Assembly (NCBI RefSeq): GCF_029952445.1
Contig: NZ_JAQPPK010000018.1
Span: 1-64,000 of the forward strand
Length of the DNA: 64,000 nucleotides
Source of the DNA: Paenarthrobacter nitroguajacolicus
GTDB taxonomy: Bacteria; Actinomycetota; Actinomycetes; Actinomycetales; Micrococcaceae
Reading direction: 5' to 3'
Part shown: one piece after another, positions 43,040 through 51,854 of the stretch
Numbering within the stretch: the first letter of the stretch is position 1
How the letters are laid out: each line of letters begins with the position of its first letter
Notes under the pieces: generated by a model
What the model saw: the letters and a program-made list of their open reading frames with translations, nothing else
What the model was told of the DNA's origin: nothing
Database searches by the model: none
Program-made: the position numbers and the translations under genes

Positions 43040-44035
43040 ATGGCATCGCAGAATCTGCAGTCAGTGCCCGCTGAGCTGTCCCCGGAAGAGCAGGAGCGGG
43101 AGGCAGCCGGACAGGCGTATTTTGATCGCATCATTTCGGAGGACTCGCGCATCGAACCGCGCGACTGGATGCCTGCGGCTTACCGCAAGACTTTGCTGCG
43201 CCAGATCTCGCAGCACGCACACTCGGAAATCATCGGGATGCAGCCGGAGGCCAACTGGATCACGCGCGCTCCGAGCCTGAAGCGCAAGTCCATCCTCATG
43301 GCCAAGGTCCAGGACGAGGCAGGCCACGGCTTGTACCTGTATTCCGCAGCAGAGACGCTGGGGCAGAGCAGGGACCAGATGATGGAAGACCTGATCGCCG
43401 GCAAGGCCCGGTACTCGTCCATCTTCAACTACCCCACGATTTCCTGGGCAGACATGGGAGCCATCGGCTGGCTTGTCGATGGTGCTGCCATCTGCAACCA
43501 GGTGCCCCTGTGCCGTGCCTCGTATGGTCCTTACGGCCGCGCAATGGTGCGCATTTGCAAGGAAGAATCGTTCCACCAGCGCCAGGGTTTCGAGATCCTG
43601 CTGGAACTCTCCAACGGCACGTCCGCGCAGAAGCAGATGGCACAGGACGCCGTGAACCGCTGGTACGCGCCGTCGCTGATGATGTTCGGCCCGCCGGATG
43701 ACGATTCACCGAACTCCAAGCAGTCCATGGCCTGGAACATCAAGCGCTTCAGCAATGACGAGCTGCGCAGCCGGTTCGTAGGGATGATGGTGGAGCAGGT
43801 CAAGGTCCTGGGCCTCACCCTCCCGGACAAGGACGTACGTTTCAACGAAGAAACCAAGAAGTGGGAGCACGGACCCCTGGACTGGAACGAGTTCAAGGAA
43901 GTCCTGGCCGGCCGCGGTCCCTGCAACTCGCAGCGCGTTGAGCGCCGCCGTGAGGCACACGAAAACGGTGCCTGGGTTCGGGAAGCAGCAGTGGCCTACG
44001 CCCGCAAGCAAGCAGAGAAAGTGAACGCAGCATAA
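43040..44035 (+). CDS. paaA: 1,2-phenylacetyl-CoA epoxidase subunit A
   Basis: A 331-residue di-iron oxygenase subunit. The metal ligands sit in [12 protein letters not shown] (ExxH) and [12 protein letters not shown] (ExxH), the pattern of ferritin-like bacterial multicomponent monooxygenases. PaaA forms the catalytic heart of PaaABCE, which adds one oxygen atom across the ring of phenylacetyl-CoA. ATG 43040 follows AGGAG with five-base spacing. It heads paaABCDE-paaG; its TAA overlaps the paaB ATG (TAATG). Confidence 0.95.
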   Translation: MASQNLQSVPAELSPEEQEREAAGQAYFDRIISEDSRIEPRDWMPAAYRKTLLRQISQHAHSEIIGMQPEANWITRAPSLKRKSILMAKVQDEAGHGLYLYSAAETLGQSRDQMMEDLIAGKARYSSIFNYPTISWADMGAIGWLVDGAAICNQVPLCRASYGPYGRAMVRICKEESFHQRQGFEILLELSNGTSAQKQMAQDAVNRWYAPSLMMFGPPDDDSPNSKQSMAWNIKRFSNDELRSRFVGMMVEQVKVLGLTLPDKDVRFNEETKKWEHGPLDWNEFKEVLAGRGPCNSQRVERRREAHENGAWVREAAVAYARKQAEKVNAA

Positions 44036-44478
44036 TGGCTCCCCACGGTAACCCGGAAGAACCGGCAAGCGCCGCAGGCGAAATCAAGCGCGAGGCCCCC
44101 AAGGTCGCGGCCACCACAGCGGACAGCAGCACGGCGGACAGCACGACGGCGGCACCAGCCTCAGCCTCGAAGGTCACCTCGGGCGGCGCCAAGGAAGAGC
44201 ACCCGTGGTCGCTGTGGGAGGTCTTCGTGCGTTCCAGCCGAGGCCTGTCCCACGTGCACGCGGGCTCCTTGCACGCTCCGGATGCGGCCATGGCCCTCCG
44301 GAACGCCCGCGATCTGTACACCCGTCGCAATGAGGGTGTCTCCATCTGGGTTGTCCCCGCTGAGGCGATTTCCTCCAGCGATCCCGATTCAAAGGGTGCC
44401 TTCTTTGAGTCGCCGCAGGGCAAGGATTACCGCCACGCCACCTACTACACCAAGAGCGAAGGCGTGAAGCACCTGTGA
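44035..44478 (+). CDS. paaB: 1,2-phenylacetyl-CoA epoxidase subunit B
   Basis: A 147-residue subunit. The conserved part starts at about residue 56 (WSLWEVFVRSSRGLSHVHAG) and ends KDYRHATYYTKSEGVKHL. The first 50 residues are an Ala/Thr/Ser-rich extension absent from the roughly 95-residue enterobacterial PaaB and probably disordered. PaaB supports complex assembly rather than catalysis. It overlaps paaA and paaC (GTGA). Confidence 0.92.
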   Translation: MAPHGNPEEPASAAGEIKREAPKVAATTADSSTADSTTAAPASASKVTSGGAKEEHPWSLWEVFVRSSRGLSHVHAGSLHAPDAAMALRNARDLYTRRNEGVSIWVVPAEAISSSDPDSKGAFFESPQGKDYRHATYYTKSEGVKHL

Positions 44479-45392
44479 CTACCAAAGATACTGGCTTCGC
44501 CATCGACGGCCACGGCGACATCTCCGTGGGCGTCCACGGCGCCGGTGCTTCCGGCGACGGTTCGGCGAGCGCCACCCGCATCACCCCTGGCAATGCGCTG
44601 CGTCCTGAGGACATCGCGCTGGAAATCAGCCGGGGCCAGGTCAAGCCCACCGAGGACGTTGCCGAGTTCGCGCTCCGCATTGGCGACGACGGCTTGATCC
44701 TCGCCCAGCGCCTGGGCCACTGGATTTCCCGTGCTCCCGAGCTTGAGGAAGACATCGCGCTGGGCAACATTGCCTTGGACCAGTTGGGCCATGCGCGCTC
44801 TTTCCTGACCTATGCCGGTGCGGCCTGGGGCAAGTCCGAGGACGACCTCGCCTACTTCCGTCGCGAGCACGAGTTCCGTTCGGCCCACCTGTTTGAGCAG
44901 CCCAATGGCGACTTCGCGGTCACCATCGCCAGGCAGTTCATCGTGAGCTTCTACCAGTACGAGCTCTACACCGCCCTGACCGGCTCCACGGATGCCACCA
45001 TCGCAGCCATTTCCGCCAAGGCAGTGAAGGAAGTGGATTACCACCGCGACCACAGCGCGCAGTGGGTGCTGCGCCTCGCCGGTGGCACGGACGAATCCCG
45101 TGCACGGATCATCCAGGGCTTCAAGCTGGTGTGGCCCTATGTGGACGAACTCTTCGAAGACGACGAGCTCACCACCCGCCTGGCAGAAGCCGGCGTCACC
45201 GTTCAGCCCTCCACTCTCCGCGAGGCCTTCGACCGCCTCACCGGGGAGATCATGGCCGAAGCCGAACTCGAACTCCCCGGCACCCCGCAGTCCCTGGGCG
45301 GCGGCCGCCGAGGCAAGCACTCCGAATTCCTGGGCTACATCCTCGCCGAGATGCAGGTCCTGGCCCGCGAACACCCCGGTGCGAGCTGGTGA
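44475..45392 (+). CDS. paaC: 1,2-phenylacetyl-CoA epoxidase subunit C
   Basis: A 305-residue ferritin-like structural partner of PaaA, with LGNIALDQLGHARSFLTYAG and AVKEVDYHRDHSAQWVLRL as family blocks. It starts at GTG 44475 inside the end of paaB. The first 45 residues are Gly/Ser-rich and extend beyond the usual family length. Its stop overlaps the paaD GTG. Confidence 0.93.
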   Translation: MTTKDTGFAIDGHGDISVGVHGAGASGDGSASATRITPGNALRPEDIALEISRGQVKPTEDVAEFALRIGDDGLILAQRLGHWISRAPELEEDIALGNIALDQLGHARSFLTYAGAAWGKSEDDLAYFRREHEFRSAHLFEQPNGDFAVTIARQFIVSFYQYELYTALTGSTDATIAAISAKAVKEVDYHRDHSAQWVLRLAGGTDESRARIIQGFKLVWPYVDELFEDDELTTRLAEAGVTVQPSTLREAFDRLTGEIMAEAELELPGTPQSLGGGRRGKHSEFLGYILAEMQVLAREHPGASW

Positions 45393-45958
45393 CCAGCATG
45401 ACCACCCCGTCACCGACGCAGTCAAAGACCGCCGAGCAGCAGGCCTGGGACATCGCGTCCACGGTCTGCGATCCGGAGATCCCGGTACTCACCATCGAGG
45501 ACCTGGGCATCCTGCGCGGCGTTCGGGTTGAGCAAGCACCCCAGGCAGACGGCAACCATGACGGCGGCCCGGCGGGTACCGCCGTCGAGGTCACCATCAC
45601 GCCCACGTACTCGGGCTGCCCGGCGATGGATGCCATTGGTGACGACCTGCGCACGGCCTTCAGGAATCAGGGCTACGCGAGCGTCGAGATCAACCTGGTG
45701 CTGTCCCCGGCGTGGACCACTGACTGGATGACCGATTCCGGCAAGGCCAAGCTGGAGGAGTACGGGATCGCCCCGCCCAGCGGCAGGGCAGCAGCCGGGG
45801 GCCATTCCGGTCCCGTCCGACTGAGCCTGGCCGTGAAATGCCCACAGTGTTCCTCGCTCAACACCAAAGAGCTCACCCGCTTTGGTTCCACATCCTGCAA
45901 GGCACTGTTCGTTTGCCAGGACTGCAAGGAACCGTTCGACTACTTCAAAGTCCTTTAA
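45389..45958 (+). CDS. paaD: phenylacetate pathway protein PaaD (Fe-S maturation, MIP18-like)
   Basis: A 189-residue protein. DPEIPVLTIEDLGILRGV is the MIP18/DUF59 opening and TPTYSGCPAMDAIGDDL its Cys-containing core. The C-terminus has KCPQCSS...TSCKALFVCQDCKEPF, a four- to five-Cys metal-binding tail typical of PaaD. It is needed for epoxidase activity in vivo, probably for metal-cluster assembly. Start GTG 45389 overlaps paaC; ATG 45398 is possible. Confidence 0.9.
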   Translation: MTSMTTPSPTQSKTAEQQAWDIASTVCDPEIPVLTIEDLGILRGVRVEQAPQADGNHDGGPAGTAVEVTITPTYSGCPAMDAIGDDLRTAFRNQGYASVEINLVLSPAWTTDWMTDSGKAKLEEYGIAPPSGRAAAGGHSGPVRLSLAVKCPQCSSLNTKELTRFGSTSCKALFVCQDCKEPFDYFKVL

Positions 45959-45968
45959 GGAAGCAGCC

Positions 45969-47174
45969 ATGACCACCGAAACACAGACGGCCAGCCGCCG
46001 TCGTGCGTCTTTCCATAACCTGACCGTCGCGGAAGTCCGGCGCCTCACGGACGATGCCATCGAGGTCACGTTCGGTGTCCCGGCTGAGTTGGCTGGCCAG
46101 TATGACTACCTTCCGGGCCAGTACGTTGCCTTGCGCACCACCTTGAAGGATGAGAACGGTGAGCCGCACGAAGTCCGCCGCAGCTACTCGATCTGCGCAG
46201 AGCCGCGCAGCTTCGAGGACGGCAGCAGCGAGATCCGGGTTGCCATCAAGAAGGACCTCGGCGGCCTCTTTTCCACGTGGGCCAATGCCGAGCTGAAGGC
46301 CGGGGATGTCCTGGATGTCATGAACCCGCAGGGTGCGTTCATTTCCCGGCATGGCAAAGACGGCTCGTCGGTCCAGCACAATGTCATGAACTCCATGAAC
46401 CACCCGGAGGAGCTGGCGGGGGAGCCGGGAAGTTTTGTTGCGATCGCTGCGGGTTCCGGCATCACTCCGGTGATCGCGATTGCGCGGACGCTCCTGGCTG
46501 CCAACCCGGAAACCACTTTTGACCTGGTCTACGCGAACAAAGCCGCCATGGATGTCATGTTCCTGGAGGAATTGGCGGACCTGAAGGACAAGTACCCCAC
46601 CCGCCTGGCCCTGCATCACGTGCTTTCCCGCGAACAGCGGATCGCTCCGCTGATGACCGGCCGTATCGATTCGGAGAAGCTCCAGGCCCTGCTCTCTTCC
46701 GCGATCCATGCCGAGGACGTTGACGAGTGGTTCCTGTGCGGGCCGTTCGAGCTTGTCCAGCTGTGCCGCGACACCCTGGCGGCCCGTGGCGTTGAGCCGG
46801 AGCACGTCCGTTTCGAGCTCTTCACCACCGGCCGCCCGGACCGTCCGGAGGGCAACGCCGGCCGTCCGGTCGTGGCGGACGAATCGCAGGACACCTACAA
46901 GATCACGTTCACTCTGGACGGTCTTACCGGCGACGTCGCCAGCCCCACGCACGCCCGCGAATCCATCCTCAACGCAGCTCTTCGCGTCCGCCCGGATGTT
47001 CCCTTCGCATGCGCCGGCGGCGTGTGCGGTACCTGCCGCGCCAAGCTGGTCACCGGTACGGTGACCATGGATGAGAACTACGCCCTGGAGCAGGACGAGC
47101 TTGATAAGGGCTACGTCCTCACCTGCCAGTCCCACCCCACCAGCGAAGAAGTTACCGTCGACTTCGACGTCTAA
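45969..47174 (+). CDS. paaE: phenylacetyl-CoA epoxidase reductase subunit E
   Basis: A 401-residue reductase. The FAD domain has RRSYSICAEP, the NAD(P)H domain has AAGSGITPVIAIARTLL and WFLCGPFELVQ, and the C-terminal plant-type 2Fe-2S ferredoxin domain has the cluster ligands in CAGGVCGTCRAK and a later LTCQSHP. It passes electrons from NADPH to PaaA. ATG 45969 follows AAGGAAG. The gene lies ten bases after paaD. Confidence 0.94.
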   Translation: MTTETQTASRRRASFHNLTVAEVRRLTDDAIEVTFGVPAELAGQYDYLPGQYVALRTTLKDENGEPHEVRRSYSICAEPRSFEDGSSEIRVAIKKDLGGLFSTWANAELKAGDVLDVMNPQGAFISRHGKDGSSVQHNVMNSMNHPEELAGEPGSFVAIAAGSGITPVIAIARTLLAANPETTFDLVYANKAAMDVMFLEELADLKDKYPTRLALHHVLSREQRIAPLMTGRIDSEKLQALLSSAIHAEDVDEWFLCGPFELVQLCRDTLAARGVEPEHVRFELFTTGRPDRPEGNAGRPVVADESQDTYKITFTLDGLTGDVASPTHARESILNAALRVRPDVPFACAGGVCGTCRAKLVTGTVTMDENYALEQDELDKGYVLTCQSHPTSEEVTVDFDV

Positions 47175-47182
47175 GGAGTCCC

Positions 47183-47962
47183 ATGATCGAGCTCTCCATT
47201 GCCAACGGCATTGCCGAAATTGTCCTGAACGCCCCCGGGAAGCTGAACTCGCTCGACGAGGACGCGCTTGCCGAACTTGATAAGGCGTACGACGACGCCG
47301 CTGCCGCCGCCTCACGCGGTGAGGTGCGGGCGCTGCTGCTTCGCGGAGAGGGACGCGCCTTTTGCGCCGGCCGCGACATTGCTGCCGTGACTCCTGAAAC
47401 CGATGATGCCCAGGCCTATCTGGGCGGACTCGTGGAGCCGCTGTTGAAGAAGATGGCTGCCTTCCCGGCGCCGACGTTTGCTGCCGCCCACGGTGCATGC
47501 CTGGGAGTTGGGCTTGGGCTGCTGCTGGCCACGGACGTGGTTTATGTCGCCGAGAATGCCAAGTTCGGCTCACCGTTTGCCAAGCTCGGGGCCACCTTGG
47601 ATTCCGGTGGGCACTGGTACTTCACTGAGCGTCTTGGGATGCACCGCACGCTGGACCTGATCTACACTGCCGACCTCATCTCGGGCACGGAAGCTGTGGA
47701 ACGGGGCATGTTCAGCCGGGCGATGCCCGCCGATTCGCTGTTGCCCGTAACGCGGGAGATCGTGGCGCGGGTTGCCGTTGGCGCCACCGAGGCGTTCAAC
47801 GCATCCAAGGACTTGGTGGCGCACATCCGCGATCAGCGCCTGGGCCTTTGGGCTTCCATGGCTGAGGAAAACGCCGAGCAGGCACGGCTCTGCAAGACGG
47901 ACGACTATGCCGAAGGTTTCCGGGCGTTCCAGGAGAAGCGGGCGCCGGTTTTCAAGGGGTAG
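47183..47962 (+). CDS. paaG: 1,2-epoxyphenylacetyl-CoA isomerase
   Basis: A 259-residue crotonase-fold protein. HGACLGVGLGLLLATD forms the oxyanion hole, and FGSPFAKLGATLDSGGHW carries the Asp seen in PaaG in place of the hydratase Glu. The end AEGFRAFQEKRAPVFKG is also PaaG-like. It converts the ring epoxide to oxepin-CoA, the PaaZ substrate. It starts eight bases after paaE, in the same operon. Confidence 0.88.
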   Translation: MIELSIANGIAEIVLNAPGKLNSLDEDALAELDKAYDDAAAAASRGEVRALLLRGEGRAFCAGRDIAAVTPETDDAQAYLGGLVEPLLKKMAAFPAPTFAAAHGACLGVGLGLLLATDVVYVAENAKFGSPFAKLGATLDSGGHWYFTERLGMHRTLDLIYTADLISGTEAVERGMFSRAMPADSLLPVTREIVARVAVGATEAFNASKDLVAHIRDQRLGLWASMAEENAEQARLCKTDDYAEGFRAFQEKRAPVFKG

Positions 47963-47980
47963 CCTGCTGAGCGCGGTTGG

Positions 47981-49537
47981 CTAGACGAACTCCTTGAGGA
48001 GTTTGTATCCGGCCACTTTGCCTTCCAGCGAGATGACGGCCATGTCCTGATCCGTGGTGGTTACGTCAGTGAGGGCGCCGTAAGTGAAGTCGAGAGTGGC
48101 TCCGCCTCCCTTCAGGCACGGGAACGCCGTCTGAGCGCCAGCTGCAATTTCGCCTCCCGGCTCATCCTTATAAGGGCCGTTCGGCGGGACGGTATATGTG
48201 GCGTTCTTCCAACAGATAAAGCCGTCGTCGAAACCTGCCCCGCGGGGTTTTCCGGTGTGGGTGTCCGTCAGGCTTGAGTCAAAGAAAGTCCCTGCAATCA
48301 AGAACTCACCGTGGCTTGCTGACGGAATAATCCCGTACTCGTCCCAGCTGTACACATATGCAGGTTTGCTTTCCCATACGGCGTCGCCGGTCAGGGGATC
48401 GTAGCCCACTGCCTTGGATCGGACGCCCCGGTATTTGCCCGCGGGAAACTCGATATAGCCATCCATGTACTCGCACCGCACAGGCAACGCGGTTCCAGCG
48501 CCCATCTTGGTGTCCTCCAGGCCCATCGTCCTTGAGCACTCGAGGGTGGAGCCGTCCGCCGTCCACAAAACCCGACCGCTGGAGGCCCTGAACCCGACGG
48601 TTTTAGTGGATTCGCGGAGGTTCAGTGACAAAGATTGCCCGGTAAATTTCCCGGGGTCAACACCCGTCGGGTTGATTCCGACCGAGCCCACGTAAAGATC
48701 AAGTTTTTCGGAGTACGTGAACTGCCAACCCAGATCGGTGGAGGCACCTTTACCGAAAACCTTTTCCAGCTCTATCTGCCAGAGAACCTCGCCGTAAGAG
48801 ACGTGGGCCAGCTTTTCGACTCCGTTTTCCTCCACCGCATACAATTCCTTGCCCACCGGCTGGAAAACTCCGGTCAGCTCGTTAATGTCGGCACCCCCGG
48901 ACTCTTCTCCGGTCTCCAGGTCCACCCAGTGTTCAACTGACTTGGCTTCCTCGTCGAAGGCGATGAAGCACATATCGAAGAGATCGTCGCAGGCAAATGG
49001 GCGGGTGCTGACCAACTCCGGCCGTCCGCGGTAGAGCTCCTTGCCCGTGCTCAGATCAAAGGCAACAGGCGAGGTCCACCAAACCACGTCAGTGTCGATG
49101 TCAGCCGGAGCTTCAGCGGCCTGCAGGAAAATCGCGGCGCTACTACCTGAAGCGGTCCTGGTTACAGCGGGTTCCAACGAGTTCCCTGGAGCGTCGTATC
49201 CCGGATGAACGGGCTGGGTCCATAATTCCTTGCCGGTAGCAACGGAAAGGGCGTGGGCCTCAACCCCCGCACTGCCCTTCGTGTAAACCAAGGCAACCCC
49301 GTCGGCTACCACCGGCTGACCGATGGGATCGAGCGTGACTTCCCAGGCCGCCGTCGCGGTTTCCTTGTTGCGTTCCGGTGGCGCCGCGGAAGCGGGCGGT
49401 TCTGATGCTTTACTTGCTGCGGGGAGCGGGAGGGGAAGTAATGTGCACGCGGAGAGCGTTGCAGCTGCCGCGATTGCCACGACGCCAAGCCCCCATGCCT
49501 TGAGTCGGACAGGCAGCGCAGACTGAGAATGTTGCAA
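47981..49537 (-). CDS. secreted lipoprotein with PQQ-like beta-propeller
   Basis: A 518-residue protein. Residues 1-31 are a lipoprotein signal with lipobox LSAC, followed by a Pro/Ala/Ser linker. The rest shows repeated propeller-blade strands such as AHALSVATGKELWTQP, FDLSTGKELYRGRP, FRASSGRVLWTADGS and YDPLTGDAVWESKP, as in PQQ-binding-like repeat domains. It is probably anchored outside the membrane with an unknown binding role. It converges on paaG with only 18 bases between. Confidence 0.8.
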   Translation of the reverse strand: MQHSQSALPVRLKAWGLGVVAIAAAATLSACTLLPLPLPAASKASEPPASAAPPERNKETATAAWEVTLDPIGQPVVADGVALVYTKGSAGVEAHALSVATGKELWTQPVHPGYDAPGNSLEPAVTRTASGSSAAIFLQAAEAPADIDTDVVWWTSPVAFDLSTGKELYRGRPELVSTRPFACDDLFDMCFIAFDEEAKSVEHWVDLETGEESGGADINELTGVFQPVGKELYAVEENGVEKLAHVSYGEVLWQIELEKVFGKGASTDLGWQFTYSEKLDLYVGSVGINPTGVDPGKFTGQSLSLNLRESTKTVGFRASSGRVLWTADGSTLECSRTMGLEDTKMGAGTALPVRCEYMDGYIEFPAGKYRGVRSKAVGYDPLTGDAVWESKPAYVYSWDEYGIIPSASHGEFLIAGTFFDSSLTDTHTGKPRGAGFDDGFICWKNATYTVPPNGPYKDEPGGEIAAGAQTAFPCLKGGGATLDFTYGALTDVTTTDQDMAVISLEGKVAGYKLLKEFV

Positions 49538-49859
49538 AAGTTCCCCCAGGAAAAATGGCCACCTATGCGTGGCTCAAATAGAGGATACAGCCAGCGGAGT
49601 CAAGTCATATCCCCGGGACGTGTGGCCGGACCTGAGGGCGTCTCGATTCAGGCCGGCCACACTGGCTGCTGCTGGGGAAGGGGGAAAGCAGCCAAGGGCC
49701 CGGGTGGCCTTCTTTGTCCGATGGCCACGCGGTGCTCGTGATTGGTCGGCAAGGCCTAGCCTTGCGACACGTCTGTCCCACGTCCCCCACTGGACAGTCT
49801 CACAACAGGTCAGTAGGCGAAGCTGCCTGAACGTGTCGTGATTCCGGGGCCGGATTTAC
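49538..49859. other. intergenic region with a hairpin, no gene recognised
   Basis: Short open frames lack ribosome sites. A hairpin is formed by 49620-49635 (GTGTGGCCGGACCTGA) and 49648-49662, 15 pairs with one bulged A; its position upstream of the lipoprotein start and the SDR promoter is not that of a terminator for either gene. Confidence 0.4.
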
Positions 49860-49890
49860 TTGACTTCGAGCGCGCTCGAAGGTGCATCAT
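49860..49890 (+). promoter_or_regulatory. MerR-type promoter with 19-bp spacer and palindromic operator
   Basis: TTGACT (-35, 49860-49865) and CATCAT (-10, 49885-49890) are 19 bases apart, and the spacer holds the perfect 18-base palindrome CTTCGAGCGCGCTCGAAG (49864-49881). This is the textbook layout for MerR regulators, which untwist over-long spacers. The regulator is encoded downstream in the same unit. Confidence 0.8.
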
Positions 49891-49945
49891 TCGATGAACA
49901 AGGCGTTCGAAGGTCGACGCCACGCCAAGGAATGAGATCAAAGCA

Positions 49946-50800
49946 TTGACCACCCCAAGCAACCGCACAGTCCTGATCACGGGAACCTCGAGCGGAATCG
50001 GCCTTGCCACGGCCATCGAAGCCGCCAAGGCAGGCTGGACCACCATTGCCACCCTGCGGAACCCTGACCGCTCCGAAACCTTACGCGCAGCCGCCGCCGA
50101 CGCAGGAGTCACACTGGACATCCGGGCTTTGGACGTGACGGATCCCGCCGCTGTTGAGCGTGAAATCGGGCATTGCATTGACACCTACGGGCAGCTTGAC
50201 GCGTTGGTCAACAACGCAGGCGCCGCAACTGTGGGTACTTCGGAGATGCTGTCGATGGATGACTTTCGCGCCGCAATGGAGGTCAACTACTTCGGTGTTG
50301 TGGCCCTTACCCGCGCCGCCTTGCCTCACCTCCGCCGCAGTAGGGGCAGGGTAATCGCCGTGAGTTCGGTCGGGGGCGTAGTCGGCCAGCCTTTCAACGA
50401 GGCTTACTGTGCCTCGAAGTTCGCCGTGGAGGGATTTCTGGAGAGCCTGCAACCTGTTGCCATGAGCGTTGGCGTTGGTGTGCACATCATCGAACCAGGC
50501 GCGGTAAGCAGCGATTTCGTCGCCAATGCCGGCGTCGACATTGATGCCCTTCGAGCCGACGTCGGCCCGTATCAGTCGGCTTTGTCCGCGTATGTGGACC
50601 GGACCATGCGGCAGTACGCGAACAGCACCGCACAGACATCCCGTGAAGTTGCTGAGGTGGTGCTGGCCACAATGATGGACGAGGACCCGGCCTTCAGGAT
50701 CCAAACCTCGCAAGCGGCCCGCAGCTTCGTCGCCACCAAGTTGGCCGATCTCGATGGAAGCCGGGTCAGTGCCGTGACAACGGCGTGGCTGGGTCTATGA
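49946..50800 (+). CDS. short-chain dehydrogenase/reductase
   Basis: A 284-residue SDR. TGTSSGIGLA is the cofactor glycine motif, DALVNNAGAA the structural motif, and SSVGGVVGQPFNEAYCASK the Ser and YxxxK active site. The start is TTG 49946 with AAGGA about 14 bases upstream, so the exact start is uncertain. The ATG of the MerR gene overlaps its stop. The substrate is unknown; the MerR-type promoter implies induction by a specific compound. Confidence 0.85.
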   Translation: MTTPSNRTVLITGTSSGIGLATAIEAAKAGWTTIATLRNPDRSETLRAAAADAGVTLDIRALDVTDPAAVEREIGHCIDTYGQLDALVNNAGAATVGTSEMLSMDDFRAAMEVNYFGVVALTRAALPHLRRSRGRVIAVSSVGGVVGQPFNEAYCASKFAVEGFLESLQPVAMSVGVGVHIIEPGAVSSDFVANAGVDIDALRADVGPYQSALSAYVDRTMRQYANSTAQTSREVAEVVLATMMDEDPAFRIQTSQAARSFVATKLADLDGSRVSAVTTAWLGL

Positions 50801-51180
50801 CACTCACGGAGAACAGCCCGTTGTCCATCGCCGAAGCCGCCCGGGTAACAGGTGTCAGCGCCCACGCTTTGCGTTACTACGAGGGGCAAGGGCTTCTGGA
50901 TGTGCCTCGAACGGATGCAGGACGGCGGGCCTACGGTCCCCGGGAACTGTCCGCCGTCCGCTTCATTACGCAGTTGCGCAGGACCGGGATGCCCATAGCG
51001 ACCATCCGCCAGTACGCCGACATGGTGCGTGCCGGAACCAACAGCACTGGTGCCGGACTCCGGCTTCTTGAAGAACATCGGGACGTTCTTGAGGCAAACC
51101 TGCAGGTACAGCAGGAGTTTCTAAGAAGCATCACGGCGAAAATTGATCTTTACCGGGGACAACTCCCAGAGGGCGGTTGA
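50797..51180 (+). CDS. MerR family transcriptional regulator
   Basis: A 127-residue regulator. LSIAEAARVTGVSAHALRYY and EGQGLLDVPRTDAGRRAYG are the MerR helix-turn-helix and wing, followed by a dimerisation coiled coil. No Cys-rich metal loop is seen, so a small organic or stress signal is more likely than a metal. It is cotranscribed with the SDR (ATGA overlap) and probably acts on the palindrome at 49864-49881. Confidence 0.88.
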   Translation: MTLTENSPLSIAEAARVTGVSAHALRYYEGQGLLDVPRTDAGRRAYGPRELSAVRFITQLRRTGMPIATIRQYADMVRAGTNSTGAGLRLLEEHRDVLEANLQVQQEFLRSITAKIDLYRGQLPEGG

Positions 51181-51229
51181 GGCAACAGCGCTCGACGGCG
51201 GCGGCGTCGCCGGATGAGTGTGGTTGGGT

Positions 51230-51412
51230 TCAGACGCGATCAAGTGTGGCGTAAGGGCGGCTCGGCAGGTGTCCGGCAGTCCATGGGCGGATGGGTGGTT
51301 CCGGCGGAATTTGTCCCCGGCCGTCGCGGACCACCAGGACCGCTGCTCCTATCGCAGCGGCCACGCAAACCAAGCCCATGAGGACCAACGCAACTACCAA
51401 TGCCAGAGACAT
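51230..51412 (-). CDS. 60-residue single-pass membrane protein
   Basis: A short ORF with AGAGG seven bases before ATG 51412. Residues 2-30 are one hydrophobic helix (LALVVALVLMGLVCVAAAIG), followed by a Pro/Arg-rich tail (GQIPPEPPIRPW). No family is recognised. Confidence 0.5.
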   Translation of the reverse strand: MSLALVVALVLMGLVCVAAAIGAAVLVVRDGRGQIPPEPPIRPWTAGHLPSRPYATLDRV

Positions 51413-51479
51413 CGCAATACCTCTGGGTCCCATTTTACCGGGGTTTCGCGGTATTACAGGGCTTGGACCCGACAGTCTC

Positions 51480-51731
51480 CTAAAGGTTCATCGGCCTCAG
51501 CACCACCAGAAGCACGATCGCCAGAACGATGTCAAGCACCGCAAGCACTATCCCAGCAGTGCTCTTGACGCCCTGGACCTCCGCCTTGCGGGCAAAAATA
51601 AAAGCAGCGATGCCCAAGGGGATTCCCAGGATGAACATGCCAATGATGCCCAGGACGATTGAGGTCTTTTTGTACGAGAGCCCAAGTCTTCTTTGGATCT
51701 CAATCTCAGTGGTGTCGGTAGTAGCGGTCAC
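51480..51731 (-). CDS. small two-helix membrane protein (DUF4190-like)
   Basis: An 83-residue protein with GTG start at 51731 and GGGGAG five bases upstream. Two hydrophobic segments (TSIVLGIIGMFILGIPLGIA and VLAVLDIVLAIVLLVVL) flank a short polar loop FARKAEVQGVKS, the pattern of DUF4190-type proteins. Much longer frames upstream on this strand are antisense to selO. Function is unknown. Confidence 0.65.
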   Translation of the reverse strand: MTATTDTTEIEIQRRLGLSYKKTSIVLGIIGMFILGIPLGIAAFIFARKAEVQGVKSTAGIVLAVLDIVLAIVLLVVLRPMNL

Positions 51732-51854
51732 GTTTTCTCCCCATTGTTTTGTGGTCTTCGAGTTGAAGAATAACCGGTTGAAGCCTCCGCTCAGGCATAC
51801 GCAGCCCCTAAGCGCCCTTACCACCCTCACCAGAAACCGCCCTATCCTTAATTG

